A DNA stretch of 64,000 nucleotides from Bog-473 sp963728845 (GCA_963728845.1 CAVSLS010000005.1:86116-150115), one strand, 5' to 3'; counted from the first letter of the stretch, positions 1-9,876 are shown. The notes: generated by a model from the letters alone, not told the origin. Numbers and translations are program-made.

Positions 1-36
1 ATATCCGCACGGCGCGGCGCGCCGGGGTATTCGGAG

Positions 37-441
37 TCAGCCGGCCAAGAGGATGCCCATGACCAGCGCAGCCACGCTGGCCAGGCCACCGACGGAGCCC
101 CAGAGGGCGAGCTGGGCCTTCCCGGTGGCCCGCTGGTGCAGGTAGACGGCCACGCCGGCCACGATCACGACGGCGATCTTCGCCATCAGCACGGCCTTCC
201 AGGCCGAGCTCTGGGAGGAGTAGTGGACCGCGGTGACGTTCCAGATGCCCGTCACGAGGAGCAGGACGTAGGCCGGCCAGGCCAGGCGGGCGAACGCCCG
301 GGCCAGCGTCTTGGGCGCGTCGGCGCCGAGCGCCCGGGAGGGGCCGACGAGGCCCGTCATCACGATCTGCCCGCCGACCCACACCGTGGCGCCCAGCACG
401 TGGAGGGTGAGACGGACGGTATCGAGCGCCGGGGCGAGCAC
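37..441 (-). CDS. CopD-like four-helix membrane protein
   Basis: This 134-residue integral membrane protein has four predicted hydrophobic helices (about residues 8-30, 52-70, 82-101 and 110-132) and almost no extramembrane sequence. The first helix carries HVLGATVWVGGQ, and a histidine or tryptophan in that position is typical of CopD/DUF2269-type membrane proteins, some of which are linked to copper or haem handling. The gene lies just downstream of the enoyl-CoA hydratase on the same strand with a 4-base gap, so the two are probably co-transcribed. Nothing visible fixes a substrate. The family call is from recall of the pattern; the membrane topology is read directly. Confidence 0.6.
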   Translation of the reverse strand: MLAPALDTVRLTLHVLGATVWVGGQIVMTGLVGPSRALGADAPKTLARAFARLAWPAYVLLLVTGIWNVTAVHYSSQSSAWKAVLMAKIAVVIVAGVAVYLHQRATGKAQLALWGSVGGLASVAALVMGILLAG

Positions 442-445
442 GTGG

Positions 446-1219
446 TTACTTGCCCTGCCAGTTCGGGGGGCGCTTCTCGGCGAAGGCGACGGGACCCTCC
501 ATGGCGTCGGCCGAGGAGAACACGACGCGCACGGCCTCCGAGTTGATCGCCCATCCCTCCGACTCGGGCACCTCGGCGGCGCGCTTCATGACGTCCTTCG
601 AGTAGCGCACGGCCAGCGGCGCGTTGGCCGCGATCCGCTCCGCCAGCGCGACGGTCTCGGCCAGCAGCGCCGCGGCGGGCACGACCTTGTTGACGAGGCC
701 GAGGGCATAGGCCCGCTCGGCGTCGATGGGGTCGCCGGTCATGGCCAGCTCGAGCGCGACGGCCATCGGCAGCCGCTTGGGCATCCGGATCAGGCCACCG
801 GCGCCGGCGATCAGGCCTCGCTTGGCCTCGGGGATGCCGAAGGTGGCGTGCTCGGCGGCGACCACCAGGTCGCACGAGAGCATGATCTCGAAGCCCCCGG
901 CCAGCGCGGAGCCGTTGACGGCGGCGATGGTCGGCTTGGGGAAGTCGCGCTGGGTCAGCCCGCCGAAGCCGCCGCTCGCCCCCATGATGTCCCCGCCCTC
1001 GCCGCTGCTGAAGGCCTTGAGGTCCATACCCGCGCTGAACGCCTTGTCGCCGCTGCCGGTGACGACGACGACCCAGCAGCCGGGGTCCTCGGTCAGCTCG
1101 TCCATGGCGGCGGACATCGCCTTGCTCACCGCGCCGTTGATGGCGTTGCGCGCCTCGGGGCGGTTGATGGTCAGGATCTCCACGTTCCCGCGGCGTTCCC
1201 GCAGCACTACGTCTGCCAT
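446..1219 (-). CDS. Enoyl-CoA hydratase/isomerase (crotonase) family
   Basis: A 257-residue crotonase-fold protein of normal length. Near residue 15 it has the NRPEARNAI signature, followed by the oxyanion-hole segment around GDKAFSAGMDLKAF and the GSALAGGFEIMLSCD segment that forms the second part of the CoA-ester active site. Expected chemistry is hydration or isomerisation of an enoyl-CoA in beta-oxidation; the true substrate cannot be read from sequence. The ATG at 1219 was chosen because the homologous region begins at MADVVL and a GGAAAGGAAA ribosome site lies just upstream. Reading further upstream gives low-complexity sequence unlike the family. Confidence 0.88.
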   Translation of the reverse strand: MADVVLRERRGNVEILTINRPEARNAINGAVSKAMSAAMDELTEDPGCWVVVVTGSGDKAFSAGMDLKAFSSGEGGDIMGASGGFGGLTQRDFPKPTIAAVNGSALAGGFEIMLSCDLVVAAEHATFGIPEAKRGLIAGAGGLIRMPKRLPMAVALELAMTGDPIDAERAYALGLVNKVVPAAALLAETVALAERIAANAPLAVRYSKDVMKRAAEVPESEGWAINSEAVRVVFSSADAMEGPVAFAEKRPPNWQGK

Positions 1220-1379
1220 GGTGTTTCCTTTCCCTGGTTCCGCCGTCGGCCGGCGCCGTTGCGTCGCCGAGGCTATCGGCGGCCGTACGGGGTCCGTCAG
1301 GGGCAGGGAACCTGGGTAGCGCCGTGGCTCTGGGGGACCGAGGCTACCGCCGGCAATTGACGCTTTCCGCCCACGTAGG

Positions 1380-1991
1380 ATGACGGACATGACCTTCGTG
1401 GCCCACGTCGTCGAGTTCCTGCTGATCGCGGGTCTGGTGGCGGCGCTCGCGTTGGCTGCCGCCTTCGTGATCGCGCGCAGCTACGTGCGGCGGCACTGGC
1501 ATCTCGTGCGCGGGCACGTCGCCACCCGCGGCGTGCTCGCCACGCTCACCGTGCTCTCGGCCGGCCGTGAACGCTACGGGGCGCGGGCCACGCCGGAAGA
1601 GCTGAGCCGGGGCACGGCGGCGCGGGTCCGCCGTCGCATGTGGGTGGCCGTCGAGGACGCCGAGGCCGCCGTCGCCCACGCCGATTCCCACGACGCCCCG
1701 GTGGCCGAGCTGCCGGCGGTCTGCCGCTCGCTGCGGGCGGTTGCGGGGGAGCTGGACGGGCTGATGCGCCTGGAGCGGCGTCTGCCGAAGGGCGCGAGCC
1801 GGACGGACTCGGTCCGGCTCCAAGTGTCCGAGGTCATCGGCGCCGCTCGGGACGCCCAGTCGGCGGCGCTGCGCGCCGGGAGCGACGCCACCGAGCCGCA
1901 GGTGCGCTCCCTGGTCCGCCAGGCGCGCGACGAGGTCGACATCGTGTCGGCCGCCTTGTCGCGCATGCGCTCGGTGGCGCAGCCGCACTGA
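1380..1991 (+). CDS. Membrane-anchored protein of unknown function
   Basis: This 203-residue protein has one strong N-terminal transmembrane helix (about residues 7-32). A basic, mostly helical cytoplasmic region follows, rich in Ala, Arg and Glu, and could form coiled coil. I do not recognise a family. The start used gives MTDMTF; a second ATG three codons in would fit equally well. It is divergent from the crotonase gene, and the two coding regions are separated by about 160 bases that must hold both promoters. Codon use and composition match the neighbours. Confidence 0.55.
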   Translation: MTDMTFVAHVVEFLLIAGLVAALALAAAFVIARSYVRRHWHLVRGHVATRGVLATLTVLSAGRERYGARATPEELSRGTAARVRRRMWVAVEDAEAAVAHADSHDAPVAELPAVCRSLRAVAGELDGLMRLERRLPKGASRTDSVRLQVSEVIGAARDAQSAALRAGSDATEPQVRSLVRQARDEVDIVSAALSRMRSVAQPH

Positions 1992-2042
1992 GGCCGGGCC
2001 CGGGCGGCACCTGGCGCCCGCTGCGCCTGCCAAGCTTGGCGA

Positions 2043-3620
2043 ATGCCCGCAGCCACGCCGCCCCGGAAGGCCGCGTCGCCCCGGAAGGCCGCGCCCGGCC
2101 CGGACGCAGGCGCGCGCTCTCGGCGCGCGGCAGCGGCGAGCCTGCTCGGCGAGGACTTCTCCGTCGGGGTGGCGACCTCGGGCTACCAGGTGGAGGGCGG
2201 GTTCAACGGGGACGGTGAACCGCACAACAACTGGTCGGACTGGGAGAACACGGGCCGCGTGGCCCGTTCGGGGGTGGCGTGCGACTTCTGGCGCCATCCC
2301 GAGGAAGCGTTGGACCGCGCCGCCGCACTCGGGTGCAACGCCTTCCGGCTCTCGGTGGAGTGGGCGAGGCTGGAGCCCGCCCCCGGCAGCTACGACGCCG
2401 CTGCGCTCGAGCGTTACGCCGAGATCCTCTCGCTGTGTGCGGCGCGGGGGATGGAGCCGATGGTGACGTTGCACCACTTCACCCATCCGTGGTGGCTGGG
2501 CGAGGAGTTCTGGCTGCGTCCTGGCTCGCCCGACGTGTTCGCCCGCCACGTTGCCCGCGTGGTGCCGGCCCTCGCGCCCCACTGCCGGCGCTGGGTGACT
2601 CTCAACGAACCCAACATCGTGATGCTCATGGGCTGGATTGAGGGGGCGTGCCCGCCCGGCCGGCGCATGGCCGTCTCCGACGCCTTCTGCGTCCTCGACA
2701 ATCTCCTGACGGCGCACGTCCTGGCCGCGGAGGCCGTCGCTGCCGTGCAAGCCGGCGCCGAGGTCACCATCAACACCAGCTCGTCGTCGGTCTACGAGCT
2801 GGATCGCATGCTGGTCGACCTGCTCGGGCTTCACGCGACCGGGGTGGACCCGAGTGACGTCGACGGCTACGTGGACGAACGCCGTGCGGTGCACGACGCC
2901 GCCTTCCCTCCACGCCATGCCGGCGAGGCGGCCATCCGCCGCTTCTTCGCCGCGGTGTCGCCGTACGGCACGGTGCGCGAGCCCGGCCGCGGACCCGCCT
3001 GGGCCCGGCTGCGCGGCCTCGCCCGCCGCCGTGCCCCGCGCCGCGTGGTCTCGGCGGTGCATGCGTCGTCGCGGGCCCGCTCGCTCGATGCGGTCGGCTT
3101 CGACTGGTACGACCCCGTCGCCAGTCACGCCATCCGCGTCCCGGGGCGCCGGAGGCCCGACGGCGGATACGACTGGTCCTTCGGGCGCGCCCTGTGGGAC
3201 GTGGAGTCGCATCCCGAGGCCCTGCGCTCGTGGTGCGCCACCGAGGCGGCCCTGCGGCCCGGGCTCCCCCTGTGGATCGTCGAGAACGGGATGTCGACGC
3301 AGGTGCGCGACGGGCGCCCGGTGGCCCGCGAGGACGGCATGGACCGCCCCCGCTACGTGCGGGAGCACCTGGGGGCGGTGGTCGATGCCGTGGCGGCGGG
3401 GATCCCCCTGCGCGCCTACCTCCACTGGTCGCTGGCCGACAACTACGAGTGGGGCTCCTACGAGCCCCGTTTCGGCCTCTACGGAATGGACCGCAGCGAC
3501 CCGTCCGCGGTGCGCTGGATGGACACCGACGCCCAGGGGAACGACGCCGCCGGGGAGTTCGCCCGGGTGCTGGCGGGCCTGCGCGCGGGGGACCGCTCGG
3601 TCACCGACCCGCCGTCCTGA
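2043..3620 (+). CDS. Glycoside hydrolase family 1 beta-glycosidase
   Basis: A family 1 retaining beta-glycosidase of 525 residues. The catalytic domain starts near residue 38 (GVATSGYQVEGG), after a basic, Ala/Pro-rich N-terminal tail. The acid/base glutamate is E189 in TLNEPN and the nucleophile is E414 in IVENG; the C-terminal LADNYEWG block that closes the aglycone site is also present. The likely role is hydrolysis of beta-glucosides or related sugars in the cytoplasm, since no signal peptide is visible. An insertion around residues 270-345 is more variable than usual. The start could be a later codon because the first 35 residues are not conserved. Confidence 0.88.
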   Translation: MPAATPPRKAASPRKAAPGPDAGARSRRAAAASLLGEDFSVGVATSGYQVEGGFNGDGEPHNNWSDWENTGRVARSGVACDFWRHPEEALDRAAALGCNAFRLSVEWARLEPAPGSYDAAALERYAEILSLCAARGMEPMVTLHHFTHPWWLGEEFWLRPGSPDVFARHVARVVPALAPHCRRWVTLNEPNIVMLMGWIEGACPPGRRMAVSDAFCVLDNLLTAHVLAAEAVAAVQAGAEVTINTSSSSVYELDRMLVDLLGLHATGVDPSDVDGYVDERRAVHDAAFPPRHAGEAAIRRFFAAVSPYGTVREPGRGPAWARLRGLARRRAPRRVVSAVHASSRARSLDAVGFDWYDPVASHAIRVPGRRRPDGGYDWSFGRALWDVESHPEALRSWCATEAALRPGLPLWIVENGMSTQVRDGRPVAREDGMDRPRYVREHLGAVVDAVAAGIPLRAYLHWSLADNYEWGSYEPRFGLYGMDRSDPSAVRWMDTDAQGNDAAGEFARVLAGLRAGDRSVTDPPS

Positions 3621-3630
3621 GTCGGGACGC

Positions 3631-4282
3631 TCAGCCCGCCCCGTCGCTCCCGGCCGCCGGCTCGTCGGCGGGCCCCTCGAACTCCTCCTTGCTCCGACGC
3701 CGGCGGCGCACGTAGACGACGACGAGGACCAGGGCGATGAGCGCGAGAAGGACGTAGGACGCGATGCCGCTCGCCTGCTCCACCTGCTGGCCGACGAAGT
3801 AGCCGAGGAGGACGTAGAGGATCCCCCAGCAGATGCCGCCGGCGGCGTTGGAGGCGAGGAAGAGCGGATAGGGCATGTCGGACATGCCGGCGAGTCCGGG
3901 GACCATGGCGCGCAGGAACGCGGAGAAGCGGGCGACGAAGACCGCGATCGGGCCACGGCGGTTCAGCATGTCCAGCGCGGTCTGCACACCCTTCTCCCGT
4001 TTGCGCAGCTGGGCCGAGGCGCAGGAGCCTGCGGCCCCAGCGCGCCCCCACCTCGTAGCCCACGGAGTCGCCGACGATGGCGCACAGCACCACGGTGATG
4101 ACGATGCCGGTCAGGCTGACGCCACCGCGGGAGGCGATCACGCCGCCCAGGATGGCCGCAGTCTCGCCCGGGAACACGAAACCGAGCATCACGGCGTCCT
4201 CGGCAAAGACGAGCAGGCCGACCAGCGTGTAGGCCTGCCACCCGTGGAGCGAGAGCAACGGTTGCAGCAGCCGGCCGATCAC
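3631..4282 (-). CDS. DedA/SNARE-associated membrane protein (frameshifted)
   Basis: This reads as a DedA-family protein split between two frames. The N-terminal part (from 4282) has LVFAEDAVMLGFVFPGET and GDSVGYEVGARWGRR. The C-terminal part resumes near 4020 with RKREKGVQTALDML, followed by the diagnostic FVARFSAFLRAMVPGLAGMS block and two more membrane helices. DedA proteins are inner-membrane transporters now linked to lipid scrambling and undecaprenyl phosphate recycling. A one-base slip between about 4000 and 4040 restores the full protein of roughly 215 residues. The conserved halves and lack of other damage suggest a sequencing error. It ends 11 bases from the convergent GH1 gene. Confidence 0.75.
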
Positions 4283-4342
4283 GGGGTGACCTCGTTCCCC
4301 GGTGACGGCGCGCGGAGCGGCTGGCCCGTCACACGGCGATCG

Positions 4343-5464
4343 TCAGTTGACGGCGCGCAGCGTGTACTCGCGCGGGCTGAGCTGCCGCCAGCGGGCTTCC
4401 ACCTGCGCCATGAATGCCTGTCCACGGGCGAGGTGCGTGAGGATGTCGGCCTGGCCTTGGGGACGGGCCAACATCCAGCTGTGGCCGCCCGGCACCCACA
4501 GCACCGGTGAGCGCGCGATGGCGGCGAATTCCGAGGCCGTGTGCCCGGGTGTGATGCGGTCGAAGCATCCCCATTCGTTGAGAATGGGGATCTGCTGGGC
4601 GACGAGGTGGCGTACCTCGCTGCGCTGGTCCACACCCATGAGCATGCTGCCGATGGGCAGCGTCTGGGACATCGTGCGGATGTTCTGACGCATGTCGGGG
4701 AGCACCGCCCGCACGGTGGAGTACATCCGCCCGATGGCGAGGTCGGGCAGGTCGAACACGACGGCAGCGATCATGTCGACCATGGGAGCGACGTCAGGGA
4801 GGAGGGGCGACAGCATGGCCGCGATGACGCCGTTGCGTTCCTTCCAGGCCGGCGTGCTCACGCCGTCGCGGTAGATCACGCCGATGGTGCGCCGCGGGTG
4901 GTCGTGCGCGAACTGCACGGCGACTGCGCCACCCATCGAGTGGCCGAGCAGGACGGCCGGGCCGGCATCGACCTTGTGCGCGATGGCCATGATCTGGTTG
5001 GCCAGGCTCTCCATGGAGACGTCCTGCCACTCCAGCGGGTCGCTGCCGCCGAACCCGGGCAGGCTCGGATTGATGACGCGCCACCCCATTTGTTCCGCCA
5101 GGCGCGCGCTCTCACGCCAGTACATGCCGCCGCCGGCGAAGTAGCCGTGGATGTTGACCGCCCAGACGGGCGGTGACCCGGGGCCGTCGGGCCCGTGGGC
5201 GTCGGCGTTGTCAGAGACGGCAAAGCGCAGGCGCCGGCCCTCCACCATCACAGAGCTCGGGACCATCCTGATGGTCGGGGACTTGCGGACCTTGCGGGCG
5301 TACTGGTCCCGCACGACCCCCAGCCCGTGGGCGGCGTGGCCGGCGTCGACCAGCTGGACGGGGGACGGACCGTCCGAGGGGGCGATGATGGCGCCGGAGA
5401 TCTGCAGGGTGTCGTCGGGCTCGGGCGGCGGCGCATCCTTGGACCTGAAAAACCGAACCGCCAT
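4343..5464 (-). CDS. Alpha/beta hydrolase
   Basis: A 373-residue alpha/beta-hydrolase. The nucleophile elbow is GHSMGG with S176, the oxyanion region is HGYFAGGG near residue 106, and the C-terminal histidine sits in GGHSWML near residue 330. An N-terminal extension of about 60 residues precedes the hydrolase fold and contains no signal peptide. The cap region is larger than in simple esterases. Expected activity is hydrolysis of an ester, lactone or C-C bond; the substrate is unknown. It starts at ATG 5464 and is divergent from the amidohydrolase gene, with about 145 bases between them. Confidence 0.8.
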   Translation of the reverse strand: MAVRFFRSKDAPPPEPDDTLQISGAIIAPSDGPSPVQLVDAGHAAHGLGVVRDQYARKVRKSPTIRMVPSSVMVEGRRLRFAVSDNADAHGPDGPGSPPVWAVNIHGYFAGGGMYWRESARLAEQMGWRVINPSLPGFGGSDPLEWQDVSMESLANQIMAIAHKVDAGPAVLLGHSMGGAVAVQFAHDHPRRTIGVIYRDGVSTPAWKERNGVIAAMLSPLLPDVAPMVDMIAAVVFDLPDLAIGRMYSTVRAVLPDMRQNIRTMSQTLPIGSMLMGVDQRSEVRHLVAQQIPILNEWGCFDRITPGHTASEFAAIARSPVLWVPGGHSWMLARPQGQADILTHLARGQAFMAQVEARWRQLSPREYTLRAVN

Positions 5465-5609
5465 ACGACACTCCTCCCGCGCTCACCTGGCGCGTTGCTC
5501 ACCGCGACCCCTGAGCGGCCGGGCCCGTCCCAGCCCACGGTATCCGACTCCGGCCGCAGGCCGGCAACTCGCGCGTGCACGGGGCGGCCGGGGCTGCGAC
5601 GATGGTTGC

Positions 5610-7277
5610 ATGACCGCCGACATCGTGATTCGGGGGGGCACCGTGGTGGACGGCACGGGCGCCCCCGGCAGGCCCGGAGACGTCGCTGTCACCGGCGGAC
5701 GGATCAGTGACATCGGGAAGCAGCTCGAAGGTGAGCGCGTGCTCGACGCAGGGGGCCAGGTCGTGTCCCCCGGCTTCGTCGACATCCACACCCACTACGA
5801 CGCGCAGGTGTTCTGGGATCCGGACCTGACGCCGTCCTCGTTCCACGGGGTCACCACGGTGATCGCGGGGAACTGCGGCTTCTCCATCGCACCCGTCCGC
5901 GCCGACGGCGTGCCGCTTCTGGCGCGGACGCTGCAGCACGTCGAGGACATGAGCTTCGACACGCTGGCGGCCGGCGTGCCCTGGAGCGAGTTCGAGACCT
6001 TCCCCCAGTACCTCGACGCGGTGGCGTCGCGGGGGACGGCACTCAACTACGGGTGCTATGTCGGTCACACGGCCGTACGGCTCTACGTCATGGGCGACGA
6101 CGCCTACGAGCGTGCCGCCACGGCGGACGAGATCGCCCTCATGCAATCGGTGGTCGCCGATGCCATGGCGGGCGGCGCGGCGGGGTTCGCCTCGAGCGCG
6201 TCGCCCACCCACAACGGCGACAGCGGCCGGCCGGTGCCGTCCCGGGTGGCCGATCTGGCCGAGCTGCGCGCCCTGCTCGAGCCGGTGAAGCAGTGCGGGC
6301 GCGGAGTGGTGGCGCTACTGCCCGGGGGCGTGTTCCCCAACGAGGAGGTCTTCCGCCTCCAACGCGAGGTGGGGCGCCCGTTCACCTGGACGGCGCTGCT
6401 CACGGTGAAGGGCTACCCCTACCACGAGAAGGTGATCGCCGAGCACGACGCCGCCTGGGCCGACGGGGTCGAGGTGTGGCCGCAGGTGTCGTGTCGGCCG
6501 CTCGTGTTCCAGATGAACCTGTCCGAGCCGTTCACGCTCAACATGCGCCCCACGTTCGCCAAGCTGATGGGCAAGTCGAAGGAGGAGCGCGTCGCCGCCT
6601 ACCGGGACCCGGCCTGGCGCGCGTCGGCCTGGGAGGACGTCAGCGGCAAGGCGGGTGGGTTCCCGCTCAACTGGGCCGCCATCTCGGTGGCCGAGTCGCG
6701 CTCGCACCCGGAGCTCGCCGACCACCCGGTGGCGGTACTGGCCGAGGAGCGGGGCTGCACGCCCCTCGACGTGATGCTCGACGTCTCGCTCGACGACGAC
6801 CTCGAGGCGCGCTTCTGGTCGGTCCTGGCCAACGACGACCCCGACGCCATCGCCTGGCTGCTGCCGCGTGACAACGTGCTGCTCGGCCTGGCGGACTCCG
6901 GGGCGCACGTGTCCCAGCTCTGTGACGCCTGCTTCTCGACGGACCTGCTGGGCAATTGGGTGCGCGAGCGCGGCGTCATGCCGCTCGAGCGCGCCATCTA
7001 CAAGCTGACCGGGGAGCCCGCGGCCGTCTACGGCCTGGCCGGCCGGGGGACGATCGAGGTGGGCAACGCGGCCGACCTGTGCGTCTTCGACCCCGAGACG
7101 GTGGCCCCCGGGCCGCTGCGCCGCCTGCGCGACTTCCCCGCCGACGGCGAGCGCCTCACCGCGGACGCGCCCGTGGGCATGACGCACACGCTGGTGAACG
7201 GGGTCCCCATCCGGGTCGACGGCGCGCCGGCCCGGGAGGGCCTGGACGAGCGTCCGGGCGTCGTGCTGCGGGGCTGA
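5610..7277 (+). CDS. N-acyl-D-amino-acid deacylase-type amidohydrolase
   Basis: A 555-residue metal-dependent amidohydrolase of the D-aminoacylase/dihydroorotase group. It opens with the typical beta-sandwich sequence DIVIRGGTVVDGTGAP and has the metal motif GFVDIHTHYD (about residues 58-67). Further conserved pieces are TTVIAGNCG, GVVALLPGG and the C-terminal PAAVYGLAGRGTIEVG segment that returns to the sandwich. Family members remove N-acyl groups from D-amino acids or hydrolyse cyclic amides. The ATG at 5610 gives the family start; the frame is open further upstream but that sequence is not conserved. The gene ends about 140 bases from a convergent ABC transporter. Confidence 0.85.
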   Translation: MTADIVIRGGTVVDGTGAPGRPGDVAVTGGRISDIGKQLEGERVLDAGGQVVSPGFVDIHTHYDAQVFWDPDLTPSSFHGVTTVIAGNCGFSIAPVRADGVPLLARTLQHVEDMSFDTLAAGVPWSEFETFPQYLDAVASRGTALNYGCYVGHTAVRLYVMGDDAYERAATADEIALMQSVVADAMAGGAAGFASSASPTHNGDSGRPVPSRVADLAELRALLEPVKQCGRGVVALLPGGVFPNEEVFRLQREVGRPFTWTALLTVKGYPYHEKVIAEHDAAWADGVEVWPQVSCRPLVFQMNLSEPFTLNMRPTFAKLMGKSKEERVAAYRDPAWRASAWEDVSGKAGGFPLNWAAISVAESRSHPELADHPVAVLAEERGCTPLDVMLDVSLDDDLEARFWSVLANDDPDAIAWLLPRDNVLLGLADSGAHVSQLCDACFSTDLLGNWVRERGVMPLERAIYKLTGEPAAVYGLAGRGTIEVGNAADLCVFDPETVAPGPLRRLRDFPADGERLTADAPVGMTHTLVNGVPIRVDGAPAREGLDERPGVVLRG

Positions 7278-7353
7278 CGCCTGGCGCTTGCCGCCTGGAG
7301 GTTGGCGCCGGGAGGTTGGTGAGGATGGGAGCGGGCCGAGTCGCGGTCCGGGG

Positions 7354-7382
7354 AGCGGGCGGATGCAAGGGGTCCGCCCGCT
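7354..7382. terminator. Perfect 10-bp hairpin between convergent genes
   Basis: AGCGGGCGGA at 7354-7363 is exactly complementary to TCCGCCCGCT at 7373-7382, with a 9-base loop. It sits between the end of the amidohydrolase (7277) and the end of the convergent ABC permease (7416), where a bidirectional terminator is expected. No T-run follows on either strand, so it would act as a GC-rich hairpin without a U-tract, a form common in high-GC bacteria. Confidence 0.6.
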
Positions 7383-7415
7383 GTGTCCGGGGACTGTAAA
7401 GGCGTTCGTTTCGAG

Positions 7416-8221
7416 TTAGGTGACGTCGCGGCGGAACGTGGTGTAGTAGCCGGCGGTGAGCGGGATCAGACCCCACAGGAGCATCACGAGGCCGCCCTGC
7501 CACCAGGTGAGGAGCCGGAACCCCTCGCCCCGCCCGCCGCCGCCGCCGGCGAAGCCGCGGGCGATGTCACCGGCCAGCGCCGCGCCGGCGGCGTTGGGGA
7601 GCCAGTTCAGGTCGTAGTGGAAGATGGCCCGGGCGAGGGCGATGAGCAGTCCCTCCAGGATGAGCGTGCCACCGATGGTGAGCAGGATCGCCGCCACCTG
7701 GTTCTTGACCAGGGTGCCGAAGCCGAGCCCGAACAGGCCCAACAGGACGGCGGACGCCAGCAGCCCGGGCACGACGGCGCCGATCTGGTCGGTCACCTGT
7801 GACGTATCCCCGCCGAGGGCGGCGTTCCAGGGCAGGCCCACGGCGGCCACGGCCACGAAGGTCAGCAGCGCGATGAGGACGGCCCAGGCCGCAGTGACGA
7901 GGACCTTGGCCCCGAGCACGCGGGCCCGGTTCGGGGTCAGCACGAGCGTCGTCGTGATCGTCTGGTGCCGGTACTCGCCGGTGACGCAGAGCACACCCAT
8001 ATGGGAGCGAGGATCTCAATCCCGAAGTAGCCCGCGCCGAGGAGCTGGCGGCGCTGGTGCAGCGTCTGCACGTAGTAGAAGGTGTGGCCCGGGAAGCCGC
8101 CGGCGGAGGCGAGGACCCCGATGCAGACGAGCACCGACAGTGGGAAGGCCAGCGCGAAAGTCACCCAGACTCCGGGCATGGAGCGCATCTTGATCAGCTC
8201 GGCGCGGACGGCGTTCATCAT
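7416..8221 (-). CDS. ABC transporter permease, ABC-2 type (frameshifted)
   Basis: An ABC-2 type permease of about 265 residues, split into two frames. The N-terminal part starts MNAVRAELIKMRS and runs through the first membrane helix to ILAPIW. After a slip near 8000 the second frame continues GVLCVTGEYRHQTITTTL, the standard ABC-2 motif, then five more hydrophobic segments. The start overlaps the stop of the ATPase gene (ATGA), so the two are translationally coupled and form one exporter. No missing region is evident, so the shift is probably a one-base sequencing error. Confidence 0.75.
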
Positions 8222-9158
8222 GCGTGCGCGGCCACCTCCCCGAACCCGAGGCCGGCGGTGAGGGAGAGGAAGACCGACTCGAGGTCGCCGCCCTCCTGGA
8301 CGAGCTCGTAGAGGACGATCCGGTTCTCGGCGAGCAGGGGCCCCACCTGCTGGGGCGTCACGCCGTCCATCGTCACCTCGTCGCTCGTGATGCGGCTGAA
8401 GGCGATGCCGGCCCCTGTCAGCACGGCGCAGAGCCGGTCGGCCTCCGGCGTGCGGGCCCGCATGACGATCCCCGTCATGCCGGCGGTGATCTGCTCCAGC
8501 GTGCCCCTCGCCTTCAACTGGCCGAAGGAGACGATCACGGCGTCGTCGATGGTCTGGGCCATCTCGGCGAGCAGGTGCGACGACACCAGCACGGTGCGGC
8601 CCTCCCCGGCGAGGTAGCGCATGAAGTCGCGCAGCCACGCGATCCCCTGGGGGTCGAGGCCATTGGACGGCTCGTCGAGGATGAGGACGTCGGGATCGCC
8701 GATGAGGGCGGTGGCGAGCTCGAGCCGCTGCCGCATGCCCATGGAGAAGCCGCCCACCTTGCGCTTGGCGTCCGCCGTGAGGCCGACCAGACCGAGCACT
8801 TCGTCGGCCCGTTTCTCGTCGTGACCGCCGGCGCGGGCGGCCATGCGCAGATGGGTGCGCGCCCGACGTGCCGGGTGGAAGCTGGTCGCCTCCAAGACGG
8901 CGCCGACGGTGCCGACGGGTTCTCGAGCTCTCGATAGTCGCGCCCGCCGATGGTGGCGGTGCCGTCCGAAGGATGGACCAGGCCGAGCAGCATGCGCAGG
9001 GTCGTCGTCTTCCCCGATCCGTTGGGCCCGAGGAACCCGGTGACGCGGCCGGGCTCGACGGTGAAGGACAGGTTGTCGACCGCGCGTACCGTGCCGAAAT
9101 TCTTGGACAGCCCGTTGATCTCGATGGGAAGGCCGCGGGTGGGAGCGCCGACGGTCAT
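8218..9158 (-). CDS. ABC transporter ATP-binding protein (frameshifted)
   Basis: The ATPase partner of the downstream permease. The first frame has Walker A GPNGSGKTT near residue 43. The second has the signature-like FSMGMRQRLELA, Walker B ILILDEP and the switch histidine in VLVSSHLL. The join is near 8915: one missing base in the short C/G run after RELENP restores the reading through VGTVGAVLEAT. The resulting protein is about 313 residues, normal for drug- or bacitracin-type ABC exporters with a C-terminal extension of about 90 residues. It starts at ATG 9158 and is followed closely by a KstR-like regulator on the same strand upstream. Confidence 0.8.
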
Positions 9159-9204
9159 TGTGGCGAGGTCCCTCGCCCGGAGCCCCAGACGGTCCTGCCC
9201 CAGG

Positions 9205-9813
9205 TCATGCGGTCGTGCGCTTCTCGACGAGCTCGTCGGGCAGGAGGAGCCGCACCGAGACGGCCAACTCGTCGTAGACCCGCGCCATGGTGGACCACCC
9301 GTTGATCCACCCGATGAGCGCCGAGTACCAGACGTGACCGATCATGCGTGCCCGGTCCGACATGTCGGGGATGTCGGGCTCGCCCATCGCCCGCGAGATG
9401 ATCCCCTCCATCAGCAGCGTGATCTGTTGCTGGCAGCCGACCGCGGCGGGGTCGGGCGAGGAGAGCGAGGCGAAGACGGCGGCGACGAGCTTGGGCTGGC
9501 GTCCCATCGCCCGCAGCGCTCGGTCGAGGACGTCGAGCACACGGTCGGCGGCGTGTTCCTCGCGGGGAGGGTGCTGGACCATGCGGGTGTCGAGCATCTC
9601 GACCCAGTGCACGAGCGTGGCCGCCAGAAGGTGGTCCTTGCTCGTGAAGTAGCGGTACACCGTGCCCATGGCCACGTCGGCGCGGGCGGCGACGTCGCGC
9701 ATCTGGACCGCCTCGTAGCCGCCTTCGAGCCCCAGCGCCATCGCGGCGTCGATCACGCGCTGGCGCCGGGCCTGTTGCGCGCGGGTGAGCGGGCGGGCCA
9801 CCGTCTGCTCCAT
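9205..9813 (-). CDS. TetR-family regulator, KstR-like
   Basis: A 202-residue TetR repressor. The DNA-binding domain covers roughly residues 15-60 and contains GGYEAVQMRDVAARADVAMG followed by TVYRYFTSKDHLL. This closely resembles the recognition region of KstR, the repressor of cholesterol catabolism in mycobacteria, as I recall its sequence. The C-terminal ligand domain also follows KstR, with VWYSALIGWINGW and VRLLLPD. If function is conserved it would respond to a steroid CoA thioester. A sequence close to the KstR operator lies at 62.95 kb. It is divergent from a second TetR gene across a 63-base gap. Confidence 0.8.
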   Translation of the reverse strand: MEQTVARPLTRAQQARRQRVIDAAMALGLEGGYEAVQMRDVAARADVAMGTVYRYFTSKDHLLAATLVHWVEMLDTRMVQHPPREEHAADRVLDVLDRALRAMGRQPKLVAAVFASLSSPDPAAVGCQQQITLLMEGIISRAMGEPDIPDMSDRARMIGHVWYSALIGWINGWSTMARVYDELAVSVRLLLPDELVEKRTTA

Positions 9814-9876
9814 CCCGACAGCGTATCCGCACCGTCACCTGGGTCTTCGGGGACGGGGCCACTACGCTGGCCTTCC

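Noticed and set aside
1344..3956. An 870-residue open frame on the minus strand across several genes
   Set aside because: It runs antisense to a glycosidase with clear catalytic motifs and has no domain features.
5151..5609. An N-terminal extension of 153 residues on the amidohydrolase
   Set aside because: It overlaps the divergent hydrolase gene and is unlike the family. The ATG at 5610 gives the normal start.
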